A model generated the notes under the pieces. It was given only the letters and a program-made list of their open reading frames with translations. It did not search any database and was not told where the DNA came from. Shown one piece after another: positions 24,601-35,535 of a stretch of 64,000 nucleotides of DNA. Positions within the stretch are counted from its first letter, which is position 1, and the number at the start of each line of letters is the position of its first letter. Source of the stretch: Prochilodus magdalenae (lineage: Eukaryota > Chordata > Actinopteri > Characiformes > Prochilodontidae); the NCBI GenBank assembly GCA_024036415.1, contig JAMWET010001633.1, positions 246,001-310,000 on the forward strand, in the 5' to 3' direction. The position numbers were made by a program, and so were the translations under genes.

Positions 24601-24959
24601 TATTTTAACCAAAGCCAGTTGACGTTTGACAGGTAAATGGGTCTTGCTCTGCTCTCCAAAGTGTTGACGTTTCCAGACTTCGAGCGTTCACACTCCTCAC
24701 GAGGTGTGATGACGTTCTGTAAGTAGACCACTCGGTTTCAGCTAACTGCCCAATTTCCTCTACTTCATTGTAGACAGACAAAAATGCATGACCTTGTTCA
24801 GTCCAGTTGTTTTGATCTGGTCTGAAGTAGTGCCTACTGTGACTGTGTGGAAGTGTGGGATCGCAATGCTGTTGGGAAGGAAGATAAAGGTTACCAGGAA
24901 CAATAAATGATGATACATTTAGACTGATAGGGGGAATATTAATTGAGCTACACCTACAG

Positions 24960-25390
24960 AAGTAGTGTCTCTCAGTATGGTGTTGGGCCACCATGTCCAC
25001 CATTGGAACATACCAGACGTCTTGGGATGGAGTTTCCTAATGGTGTCCTGTGATAATCCATCCCATGCAGCTTTAGATTTTGCAGTATGGGTGAAGATGG
25101 TGTAGCACTAGGCCTTCTGTATGTGCGAAGCATGACAACAAACTGTTCTTCTTGGCACTGACCACGGTGTCTCCGTACGGGTTCTTTGGACGTCTCCACC
25201 AAGACAAAAGCGGGACTCATCACTAAAGATGACCTGCTGCCATTCGGAGTCCTTCCATGACAGTCTGGCACAGCACCATTGCAATCTTTGGCAACACTGA
25301 CATGGTGTTGAGGGCAGTCGTCATAATGGTCGGTGTACTAAGAGGATGACTCATGGAGAGCATCACTGCTCGCTGAATGTCCACCATCAT
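24960..25390 (-). pseudogene. Tc1-like transposase fragment
   Basis: On the minus strand the catalytic region is readable in broken frames: SDESRF-type sequence (CATCTTTAGTGATGAGTCCCG), then a FVLVETSKEPVRRHRGQCQ frame, then LKLHGMDYHRTPLGNS shared with the copy at 37.7 kb. It is the same family as 37265-38360. It has several frameshifts and no intact termini. Confidence 0.65.
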
Positions 25391-25413
25391 CAAAGTAAGT
25401 AAAACACTTTAAC

Positions 25414-25435
25414 AAAAAAAAAAAAAAAAAAAAAA
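25414..25435. repeat. A-homopolymer
   Basis: 22 consecutive A. No adjacent retroposon body is recognised. Confidence 0.9.
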
Positions 25436-25843
25436 CTATGTTCCATTAACCTTCATAGCGCAACTTAAATCTTCAAATGCTATCCCTGCTAGAAAAAAAT
25501 AACAGTATGGACCAGCATAACTGTTCACTCAGCATATCATCAGTGTCCACAAACAAAAACACGTATCTCCAATTTGAATGATGTTAACTTTTATGCGTCA
25601 TTTAAATGCAGACACTGCCGTTTACACTGTGTACAATTTCATGCTGTGGACAAACAAATGGCCCAAATTTGCTTGGAAAAAAGTCTGGTTCCATTTACTT
25701 ACAATGAAGTAGCCATTTACTTTTACTTTAGACAACTTTTCAGCAGCAATGGATATTAATAGGTTGATCACCAGCAAATCCAACATATCACAAAAAAAGC
25801 TGAACTTAAATGAAATCTTTTTGTAAATTAACTTTAAACAAGC
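25436..25843. other. No feature recognised
   Basis: Unique-looking sequence preceding the 28-bp array. Confidence 0.4.
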
Positions 25844-28257
25844 AGCATGTAGCAGTGAGGCTGCGGTATATAACCTGTAGCAGTAAGGCTGCTGCATGTA
25901 CCCTCTAGCAGTGAGGCTGAGGCATGTGACCTGTAGCAGTGAGGCTGCGGTATGTAACCTGTAGCAGTGAGGCTGCGGCTTGTAACCTCTAGCAGTGAGG
26001 CTGCGGCATGTAACCTGTAGCAGTGAGGCTGCGGTATGTAACCTGTAGCAGTGAGGCTGCGGTATGTAACCTGTAGCAGTGAGGCTGCTGCATGTACCCT
26101 CTAGCAGTGAGGCTGAGGCATGTAACCTGTAGCAGTGAGGCTGAGGCATGTAACCTGTAGCAGTGAGGCTGCGCTATGTAACCTGTAGCAGTGAGGCTGC
26201 AGTAGGTAGCCTGTAGCAGTGAGGCTGCGGTATGTAACCTGTAGCAGTGAGGCTGCGGTATGTAACCTGTAGCAGTGAGGCTGCTGCATGTACCCTCTAG
26301 CAGTGAGGCTGAGGCATGTAACCTGTAGCAGTGAGGCTGCGCTATGTAACCTGTTGCAGTGAGGCTGCGGTATGTAACCTGTAGCAGTGAGGCTGCGGTA
26401 TGTAACCTGTAGCAGTGAGGCTGCGGTAGGTAACTTTTAGCAGTGAGGCTGTGGCATGTAACCTGTAGCAGTGAGGCTGCGGCATGTAACCTGTAGCAGT
26501 GAGGCTGCGGCATGTAACCTGTAGCAGTGAGGCTGCGGTATGTAACCTGTAGCAGTGAGGCTGCGGCATGTAACCTGTAGCAGTGAGGCTGCGGCATGTA
26601 ACCTGTAGCAGTGAGGCTGCGGCATGTAACCTGTAGCAGTGAGGCTGCGGTAGGTAACCTGTAGCAGTGAGGCTGCAGTATGTGACCTGTAGCAGTGAGG
26701 CTGCTGCATGTACCCTGTAGCAGTGAGGCTGCGGTATGTGACCTGTAGCAGTGAGGCTGCGGTATGTGACCTGTAGCAGTGAGGCTGCAGCATGTAACCT
26801 GTAGCAGTGAGGCTGCGGCATGTAACCTGTAGCAGTGAGGCTCCAGCATGTAACCTGTAGCAGTGAGGCTGCAACATGTAACCTGTAGCAGTGAGGCTGC
26901 GGCATGTAACCTGTAGCAGTGAGGCTGCGGTATGTAACCTGTAGCAGTGAGGCTGCGGTATGTAACCTGTAGCAGTGAGGCTGCGGTATGTAACCTCTAG
27001 CAGTGAGGCTGCGGTATGTAACCTGTAGCAGTGAGGCTGCGGTAGGTAACCTGTAGCAGTGAGGCTGCGGCATGTAACCTGTAGCAGTGAGGCTGTGGTA
27101 TGTAACCTCTAGCAGTGAGGCTGCGGCTTGTAACCTCTAGCAGTGAGGCTGCGGTATGTAACCTGTAGCAGTGAGGCTGCAGCATGTAACCTGTAGCAAT
27201 GAGGCTGCGGTATGTGACCTCTAGCAGTGAGGCTGCGGTAGGTAACCTGTAGCAGTGAGGCTGCGATATGTAACCTGTAGCAGTGAGGCTGCGGTATGTG
27301 ACCTGTAGCAGTGAGGCTGCGGTATGTGACCTGTAGCAGTGAGGCTGCGGTATGTGACCTGTAGCAGTGAGGCTGCGGTAGGTAACCTGTAGCAGTGAGG
27401 CTGCAGTATGTAACCTGTAGCAGTGAGGCTGCGGTAGGTAACTTTTAGCTGTGAGGTTGCAGCATGTAACTTGTAGCAGTGAGGCTGTGGCTTGTAACCT
27501 CTAGCAGTGAGGCTGTGGCATGTAACCTGTAGTAGTGAGGCTGCAGTAGGTCGCCTGTAGCAGTGAGGCTGCAGCATGTAACCTGTAGCAGTGAGGCTCC
27601 GGCATGTAACCTGTAGCAGTGAGGCTCCAGCATGTAACCTGTAGCAGTGAGGCTGCGGCTTGTAACCTCTAGCAGTGAGGCTGCGGCTTGTAACCTCTAG
27701 CAGTGAGGCTGCGGTATGTAACCTGTAGCAGTGAGGCTGCAGCATGTAACCTGTAGCAATGAGGCTGCGGTATGTGACCTCTAGCAGTGAGGCTGCGGTA
27801 GGTAACCTGTAGTAGTGAGGCTGCGGCATGTACCCTGTAGCAGTGAGGCTGCGATATGTAACCTGTAGCAGTGAGGCTGCGGTATGTGACCTGTAGCAGT
27901 GAGGCTGCAGTAGGTAACCTGTAGCAGTGAGGCTGCGGTATGTGACCTGTAGCAGTGAGGCTGCGGTAGGTAGCCTGTAGCAGTGAGGCTGCGGTATGTG
28001 ACCTGTAGCAGTGAGGCTGCGGTAGGTAGCCTGTAGCAGTGAGGCTGCGGTATGTAACCTGTAGCAGTGAGGCTGCGGTATGTGACCTGTAGCAGTGAGG
28101 CTGCGGTAGGTAACCTGTAGCAGTGAGGCTGCAGTATGTGACCTGTAGCAGTGAGGCTGCGGTATGTAACCTGTAGCAGTGAGGCTGCGGTATGTAACCT
28201 GTAGCAGTGAGGCTGCGGTATGTAACCTGTAGCAGTGAGGCTGCGGTATGTAACCTG
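25844..28257. repeat. 28-bp minisatellite array, about 86 units
   Basis: Unit GTAGCAGTGAGGCTGCGGTA followed by TGTAACCT, with units butted together and no spacers. Variants (TGCATGTACCCT, TAGGTAACC, TATGTGACC, CTCTAG for CTGTAG) are arranged non-randomly. The TGCTGCATGTACCC variant recurs at exact 196-bp steps (25891, 26087, 26283). A run of about 131 bp at 27121 is repeated identically 560 bp later at 27681. A dimeric alternation of TATGTGACC and TAGGTA units fills about 27880-28140. Because 28 is not a multiple of three, three units make 84 bp, and all minus-strand frames stay open for up to 286 codons. They are tandem-repeat artefacts. The unit is GC-richer than its surroundings. Confidence 0.97.
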
Positions 28258-29469
28258 TTTCTATATGTTTTCCTGTGTTTGATGGTGGGGATTCAGCCTA
28301 CTTTGCCTTTTCTTGTACTAAATAATATATATAATTCTACATTTGTGAAACTTCTAAAACTTCTCACAATATAGTATGGCTAGCTAGCACCGGCGTTCTA
28401 GCAATTTTCCTACGGAGTATGGTCATAGCATTAGTACACCATACAAGTTCAAGTCTCAAGTTTATTTGTCATTTGCACAACATGTCAGGACATTCATGCA
28501 TTGAAATGCTTGAGGTGAGGCTCAGGTTAAGGCACAGTTCTTCAGTGTTCGAAAGTTTTAATGTCAAGTCAACACAGACTCAGCTTAATATTACTACGTG
28601 CCCTTAATCAGCGACTATCAGCGACTATCAGAACATCCCACTGTTTAATTTATGCTGGGAACATTTTCTCATAAGGACATTTACCAGCTTCATGACCGAA
28701 TTTTCTCAGTCCACTATGGTACCTAATACTCTGGTGTTAATAATTGTTGTACTGTGGACAAATATCAAAGGTCAGAATGTCAATGCTGCGCAAATGAATA
28801 AAAGGCTGAATGTCAATGCTAGAATTAACCATATAGATGAACAAAACACCTGTCGAATAAGAAGTCAAAGAAGAAGTAGTTTTAACGCTGATGGCATTCT
28901 TTAGGAAATTTAAGCTATAGGAATATCCTACCTGAATATTTAATTTCATATGTTTTATCCACAACAATTCTACAAGTGTTCATCTTTTTTCCACGTCTTC
29001 CAATAGATGGTATTACGCTATCAAATTCAAGCTGCTGCTTCAACATAAACATGTGAAACACACTCTCTAGAGCCAGTGTTTTGCCTGGTCTGGCCTACTG
29101 TATCAACATTGTGGCCGCTGTTGGAAGACGACCCACACTTATGTAGATCTGAATAAAAACAACAAAATGAAAACACAACGATTCATAGTTATGGGTAATT
29201 ACACGCTATGAAAACATACGTCGCGTCCAGAACCACATACTGCTATTCTAAATAGTATGTCAAAACTAATACGCCACCATAAGAAGTCCATTCATTAGTT
29301 TAGCATGTGTATTGTAGAAGTATGTGGTTTTGGATGCAGCTATAGATTTGTATACTATATTCCATTTCGGCTGATGGATCCCCATAAATCTTACACGCAG
29401 CTCTTTTAGGTAAAGAATGTTTCTCCTGTAGACTGTAATGCTGGGCAAACAAATCAGACATTCACCGAT
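28258..29469. other. No gene recognised; LINE-tail-like piece at 28440-28540
   Basis: AAGTTTATTTGTCATTTGCA followed by GCATTGAAATGCTTG at about 28455-28512 resembles the reverse complement of a fish LINE 3' end. Otherwise no repeat or exon is recognised. Confidence 0.35.
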
Positions 29470-30264
29470 AACTAAGAGGGTTTGACGTTTATTTAAAATA
29501 GGACAATCTGGAAGAGTGGTGAAACATCCAGGCCGGGTGAAAACAGTGAGAACCAGGTACATGGGTGAGACAGAGGGCAAAAATGGGAAGACAAGCTAGG
29601 GTCAAACCAGCAGTCCAAATAATCCTTGAAAGCGAGTTCATCTTTGATTAAACTTCAGGCCTGCATATTTTACTTTCTGAGGTTCATTCTGAGGTGGCTG
29701 AGATTTTTGCTCCCCAGTGTCACCATTGCCACATGCCACCATTTTCTCTGGCTGAAGCAGGCTGTAAGGTCGCGGTGCATGATGGGTTGATGGTATACTA
29801 AAACATCTGGCTGGAGTAGAACACCATCCGTGTATCTCCAGTGAACTACAGATTTACAGATTGGCCACAGGCTACATAGTACTTTTAGCTAGATTTAGTA
29901 CTGGAGAAGTATGTTGTACGCTATTTCACAAAGTGCAAAAACAGCAGATAAAAAAGCAAAGCCATATAAATAAATGAATAATTAAAAAAAGAAACAAGTC
30001 CAACATGGTGAAAGGATAACAGGATAAATGCTCAGTACACAACAGGATGTGCTGGCACTAACTTCCAAAGAGACGACTAACACAGCCTGGTATATATATA
30101 CACAACAGGAACTGAGAACAGGTGACAATCATTAGTATTTAGGGGAAGGTCTCTGATTGGTGGCTGTGGGACATGAATCTGTGACATCATACACCCGTAA
30201 TTCCTGGGAGATGTAGTCCGGATGGGAAGCATGTGCAGAGGACAAACAATGAGGGCATGACATA
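29470..30264 (-). mobile_element. LTR-like sequence, limits uncertain
   Basis: On the minus strand it begins TGTCATGCCCTCATTG, closely like the start of the solo LTR at 687-1187. It contains TCCCAGGAATTACGGGTGTA and a minus-strand AATAAAC near its end (29475). The interior between about 29640 and 30000 does not look like the other copy and may be an insertion. No target duplication was found. Confidence 0.4.
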
Positions 30265-30487
30265 GGCCAGCATAGACCAGTTTAGACCGGAATGGGTTGC
30301 ATTTATGGGGGCTTGTAAACAGACTACATTTTACACTGTGGATGCAAATTCATTCTAGTCATCACATATTCTGGCTGTAACGTTAGATTAGCATGATGTT
30401 AGCCTGAATATAAACACAAGTTCAATAAGAGTACCATACAGCCATACAGCGCAATGCAGCTGGGCTTCAGACGCCACTATTACAGAT

Positions 30488-31115
30488 AGATTGTGGTCCA
30501 TCTGTTTCTCTGTTACCCCGCCCCCGTCACCTGTTTTTCCAATGGTCAGGTCCACCACAGGACCACCAGAGAGCAGGTATTATATGGGTGTTGTGCTGGT
30601 GTGAGTGGATCAGACACAGCAGTACTGCTGCTGTCCAGCCAACAGTGTCCTGTGGGTAGTGTCCTGTGAGCAGCGTCCTGTGACCACTGATGAATGACTA
30701 GAGGATGAGCAACACTGCACTGTGCAGTAGCAGATGAGCTATCGTCTCTGACTGTACATCTACAAGCTGGACCAGCAAGGTAGGAGTGTCTAATAGAGTG
30801 GACAGTGAGTGGACACAGTGTTTAAACACTCCAGCAGCACTGCTGTGCCTGATCCACTCACACCAGCCCAACACACTCTAACAGACCACCACCACGTCAG
30901 TGTCACTGGAGTGCTGAGAATGATCCACCACCCTATAATACCTGCTCTGTGGTGGTCATGTGATGGACCTGACTATAACAGATCAGAGTAAAAGGGGGAG
31001 AACAGAGTATACAGAGAAACAGATGGACTACAGGGTCTAACTGTAGAACTACAAAGTGATCCTATACGGTCAGTGGAGCTGATGAAATGGACAGTGAATG
31101 TAGATACAAGGTGGT
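30488..31115. mobile_element. Foldback (long inverted repeat) element, hAT-like
   Basis: The two halves are inverted copies. TGGTCCATCTGTTTCTCTGT pairs with CAGAGAAACAGATGGACTAC. GAGCAGGTATTAT pairs with ATAATACCTGCTC. GTGTGAGTGGATCAGACACA pairs with a TGCCTGATCCACTCACACC block. The right end has GGTCAGTGGAGCTGATGAAA then TGGACAGTGAATG, as in 53100-53165. The central part has GTCTAATAGAGTGGACAGTG, the motif amplified as the 42-bp minisatellites. Such elements are non-autonomous. The hAT assignment comes from resemblance to known fish families, not from a transposase. Confidence 0.65.
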
Positions 31116-32275
31116 GGTTTTGGCTGTGGGATGAATGATCAAACCAGGAAAACGAGTTAACAGCATTACAACATGTGATTAAGAGAATGAATATATTAAC
31201 AGTTGGCTCTATATCACATATACAGTACATACATAGTAAACTAATCCTGTAAATTATCACTGAATGGTCCTTCTGGATGCACAACATATTTTAAATCTTA
31301 CAGGTAATTGGTACCTACATGTCTGATACGTTAGCTGTAGCCGAGTTTGCTAAATCGAATAGATATCATCTTGATTGGCTCACCTGAAAGATTCTCTGAA
31401 AAGTAATTAATCACACACAAATCGAAGATCACTGGTGTGGCATCCACATAGTTGCGGCATGGTCTTCCATAAAACCTCACAACCCCCCCAAGATCCTCCA
31501 CATCTTTGACAAGTGATGATGCAAAAATCTTTCCTGAATACATTTCCTGCTACGTTTGCTTGAGATGGAGCTTATAAACTCAACAAGATGGAAATGGATG
31601 GAGAAATAAAGGCTATAAGCAAGCGTAATAAGAAACAGGCCGGCGGGGACAGAAGCTGATGTTGTTGTTGTACCACGGGCCTCAGCTTTGACTTCCCATG
31701 ACCCCCCTGCAGGCACCCAGACGCATGAATATTAAAGATATGGAGGAGAACTTCCTCTAAACATCAATCAGCCTTCTGTCTGATGACTTACCGCATTTAG
31801 ATAAAAATACGGTCTCTAGGCTAAAGCTGTCAACGATACCTGGAGCGAAACTCTAACCACAAGTGTGATTCAAAACAGGCAGGCCTCTAGAGGGAGCCGT
31901 CCACTATCCACAGACTTGCCGGAATGAAGTAGCATCTGCTTTTTATATATACATCCAGATAAAAAGCTTTTTACTGTATGTTCTTTCCCATTTACTTCTA
32001 GCAAATGCAAAGTTCGGTAATACATAGGGTTAGCGCTCAGATTTAAACCCTGATATATGTATTAACTGCACTGCTGAAAAACAGCAGCTTGGCCGATTCA
32101 AAGTGGTTAACCTGGTAGACCAGCACAGAGCACATTTTTGTTTGAGTTTGAGGGTTTAGAGCATTAACAAGCAGAGTATGAGCAGCTTGACTAAGCTGGT
32201 TCACCAGTTTGGATAGCTTAGCCAAGTCATTCTACAAGCCAACTAGCCAAAAAAGCCAATCTGGTCAACCAGCAT
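31116..32275. other. No gene recognised; exon-like frame at 31384-31546 (minus)
   Basis: A 163-bp minus-strand frame lies between GTAGCAG and CAG/GTGAGC and includes GGVVRFYGRPCRNYV. I recognise no family. Such a frame can arise by chance, so it is recorded but not called a gene. Confidence 0.25.
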
Positions 32276-32690
32276 AAGCAACTTGAGCAAACTGGTGTAT
32301 AAGCATGGCTAGCTTAACCAAACCGGTTCACCAGCACAAGCAACTTGACCAAGCTGGTGAATAAGCATGGCTAGCTTAACCAAACCGGTTCACCAGCACG
32401 AGCAACTTGACCAAGCTGGTGTATTAGCATGGCTAGCTTAACCAAACCGGTTCACCAGCACAAGCAACTTGACCAAGCTGGTGTATAAGCATGGCTAGCT
32501 TAACCAAACCGGTTCACCAGCATGAGCAGCTTGACCAAGCTGGTGTATAAGCATGGCTAGCTTAACCAAGCCGGTTTACCAGCACAAGCAACTTGACCAA
32601 GCTGGTGCATAAGCATGGCTAGCTTAACCAAACCGGTTCACCAGCATGACCAGCTTGACCTGATTGGCCTACAAGCATGACTAGCTTGAC
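32276..32690. repeat. 62-bp minisatellite
   Basis: About six units with AAGCATGGCTAGCTTAACCA, then AACCGGTTCACCAGCA and GCAACTTGACCAAGCTGGTG. Unit starts at 32301, 32363 and 32425 give a 62-bp period. Diverged half-units extend left to about 32190. Within the unit AGCTTGACCAAGCT is palindromic. Confidence 0.9.
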
Positions 32691-32769
32691 CAAATTGTTC
32701 TAGCAGCATGAACGCAGTATGTGTGGAGTAATGCTAATTCTATTTATACGACTGTATGATTCCAACTGT

Positions 32770-33090
32770 GTGACAATAGTTTGAGGAAGACCCTTTCGGG
32801 AAATGAGCTCCATTAAGGCATTGCCTTAAGGCGTTGCCTGCACAGAGACCTGACCCACCGCACACCTTTGTCATGAACTAGAATGTTAATTGGGAGCCTG
32901 GCCTTCTCATTTCACAAAAGTGCCTGACCTCACAAATGCTGCTTCAACGAAATGGGCATAAATCCCCACAGACCCGTTCCAAAGTCTTGCCGAAAGCTTT
33001 CCCAGAAGAGTGGTTGGGACTAATGCCCATTGCTTAGAATGGGATGTCCAACAGGTGTCCATATGCTTTTGGTCATGTAGTTCAGGTTGA
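32770..33090 (+). mobile_element. 3' end of a Tc1-like element
   Basis: Contains TTTGAGGAAGACCCTTTC, GTGCCTGACCTCACAAATGC, TTCCCAGAAGAGTGGTTG, GAATGGGATGTCCAAC and GTCCATATGCTTTTGGTCAT. These are the ordered blocks of the 3' terminal region of an abundant fish Tc1-type family. A second copy of the same region ends at about 38360. Confidence 0.65.
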
Positions 33091-33234
33091 ATAATTTGAG
33101 CATACTCTTACGGTAGTCTTATAACGTGAACCATAGTTGAACATGATAAGCTTAAGTTGATTACTGCTGTTGATTTGATTCTCACTACCCCCCAACATTA
33201 AGCTAACTGAAGGGCTGGTGGACCGCTAACACAG

Positions 33235-33330
33235 CAAACTGTACATCAAACGATGAGCTACAATCTCTAACTGTACCCCAGCCAGGTGAAGAAACAAGAG
33301 AGGAGTTTCTGATAAAGTGGGCATGGAGAT
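33235..33330. mobile_element. hAT-like element end fragment
   Basis: CAAGAGAGGAGTTTCTGATAAAGTGGGCA is a single diverged copy of the unit amplified at 23.2 and 41.9 kb, preceded by GATGAGCTACAATCTCTAACTGTA as in the 30.5-kb element. Confidence 0.5.
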
Positions 33331-34050
33331 TTAAAGAGATTCCACTAGACGGTGTCTGTTCTCTGTTGATCTGGACTTGAGACTGTTATTTATTTCCTTA
33401 AAAGAAGATTCCAGGATGCTTGCTGTTTTATTGATCTGCGGTATGATGTTGATAGCTGGTGTTAGCTGCCAGACCCACTGGTTCTGATTACTCGTTGTAA
33501 AAATGGATTTCCATAAATGTGATTTCGCAAAATGAACTTAATGAACCTGTTTTGAACAGCAACAGCTTCAGCTCTCTCTTCAAATGGGCAAATCTCTTGA
33601 TTTTAGAGTTTATTATTGATCAATGCCAGAGAAATACCAACTGAAACAGCTGAACAATTCTGAAAAGCTGAGACATTTTCTTGCCAAGAACAAAATCCAA
33701 ACCAAAACCATGAGGAGGACAGTGAAATTTATCACAGCCAGATCCCATCCCTGTGAAACATCAGTCCCCTGAGGGAAGATACACTCTTCCAACAGTCAGC
33801 AGGGTATTTTTAGCAGAGTTTATTCAGTGTAAATCCTCATTCATATTTTACAGTTAATTATTTAATTGAAGTAACTCAGTTTAAACATGTAGGTTATAAA
33901 AGGTGTGTACAACTATATCCAGTTCAGACACCGTTATTTGATTTTTACAACTCATTTCAAAGCAATATTAAGCTAACATAAAAAGAATAACAGTAACAAC
34001 TATTTCCTGAAGGAAACGCAGGATGGTTGCGCAGCTTGCTCAGTGAGGAA
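33331..34050. other. No feature recognised
   Basis: Unique-looking sequence without coding signal. Confidence 0.4.
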
Positions 34051-34059
34051 CAAGAGATG

Positions 34060-34800
34060 AGTAAACAAGTGCGCGTCGGTTTGACTGTGGATTAGTGTCT
34101 GGGGGCCTGCCCTTAGTGAGTATGTGAAGTTTGGTGGCTCTCGGGCGAACGACAGCATTGCTGTTTGGTTTGGGTTGAAAATGACTGGGACTCTATGAGA
34201 AGAACGAGGGATGAATAAACGAGTGCGGGTCGGTATGACTGTGGTTTAGCGTCTGGGGGCCTGCCCTTGGTGAGTATGTGAAGTTTGGTGGCTCTCAGGC
34301 GAACGGAAACATTACTTCTTGGTTTGGGTTGAAAATGACTGGGACCCAATGGGAGGAACGAGGGATGAATAAACGGGAGTAGAGTACGTAGCCAAACAAT
34401 TTTACATTCTATTCATTCTCTATGGAAGGAAAGAGGGATGCGAAAAGAAAGAGAAAGAGTGCGGGTGAATCTAACACTGAATTCCTGCTCGCCGATGCCA
34501 GTGTATCCGATTTGGTGTCTCTAGGCCGAGCGGAAGTGGGTTAGACAGGCATGCGTTTTTCGATCCCATTCATTCTCTATGGGAAAAAAATTCGGGAAAA
34601 ATTCCATCCTACTCAGAATTCTTGCATCCGATCCAAAAGCTGTATACAAGCCCACATCAGCATGTCATACCAGACAATATGGAGTCGATATCTCAAAAAC
34701 CGCGGGGCGAGTTAGTCAGCGATGAAACGGCAGAAAAATAAGAAAAATAAAAATAATAATAATATAAATCGGATATCAGTATATTGCTTTGCAATGCACA
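34060..34800. repeat. Dispersed repeat with an internal 154-bp duplication
   Basis: GTCTGGGGGCCTGCCCTT and GTGAGTATGTGAAGTTTGGT occur twice, 154 bp apart (34095 and 34250 region). The block continues through CATTCATTCTCTATGG (twice, about 34410 and 34570) to an A-rich tail with (AAT)n and CTTTGCAATGCACAACCGTAA. A related copy lies at 39690-40130. Element class unknown. Confidence 0.6.
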
Positions 34801-35245
34801 ACCGTAATAACATTAGCCTAGCATTTTAGAGTTGGATATTTTATGAAGTCATTATTATGTAGCTTTATTTGCTTCTACACAAACATCAAAAACACGCCAG
34901 AGGAAGAAACTCTCCCCTAGAAACCACTTTTCACAGCTGCCTGGAACGCCTTGGCATTACAGTCCTTTTCTCTGTTACATGGTGATGTCATCTTGTAACA
35001 TAGTCCTTATTGCCCACCTACAAGCAAGCTTCTCATGTCCTGACACGACACACAGAGAGCTAACAAAAGTAAAAACCTAGCACTCTGCTACATCCTGCTC
35101 CAGTCTAGTGGAAGAAGGTGGATCTACCGATTTGTTCTTCCTGACTTCCAGGATCAAGATCCGGCTCTCTAGCGGTTGAACATTCAAAACAGAGTGGACT
35201 TAATGGGGGTCACAGGTGCTCTAAAAGAGCGTTTCAGACAGAGGG
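34801..35245. other. No feature recognised
   Basis: No gene or repeat recognised. Confidence 0.4.
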
Positions 35246-35535
35246 TGAATGCAGATGTGCAGTACTCCAAGATGGCCGCGCGCTGTAGTGCAGCAGCTTC
35301 TCACGCTCCCAGCGAAAACCCAGCTTTTAGTTATTTTTACGTTGGTTCTGATAGTGTCTTCAAGCGCCTTAAGCGTGTGAGTTACAGCCGAATCAAACTT
35401 TTTAAGATAAGGAGAGCTATATTTTATTTGTTTAGGTACTGCTGTCTGGGTAAAACTGGGTCCTTGAGTACTACAATTTCGTTCCACCCCATGTACCACA
35501 TGTGATGTGAATGACAATAAAGTCTCCTTGAGTGA
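35246..35535 (+). mobile_element. Internally deleted L1-type copy (5' leader joined to 3' end)
   Basis: The left part has CTCCAAGATGGCCGCGCGCT, an L1-type 5' leader like that at 8.7 kb. The right part has CTACAATTTCGTTCCACC then GTGAATGACAATAAAGTCTCCTTGAG, the 3' end of such LINEs with its AATAAA. The whole is under 300 bp, so both ORFs are missing. It could be a SINE-like derivative or a deletion product. The 109-codon frame across it is not a gene. Confidence 0.6.

Noticed and set aside
25989..27829. Long minus-strand open frames (up to 286 codons) of repeated PQPHCYRLH-type text
   Set aside because: They lie wholly within the 28-bp array, exist in all three frames and have no start context, splice signals or domain. 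They result from the repeat unit lacking stops.
25844..28257. CRISPR-like array of 28-bp repeats
   Set aside because: Repeats are contiguous with no unique spacers, in a vertebrate genome.
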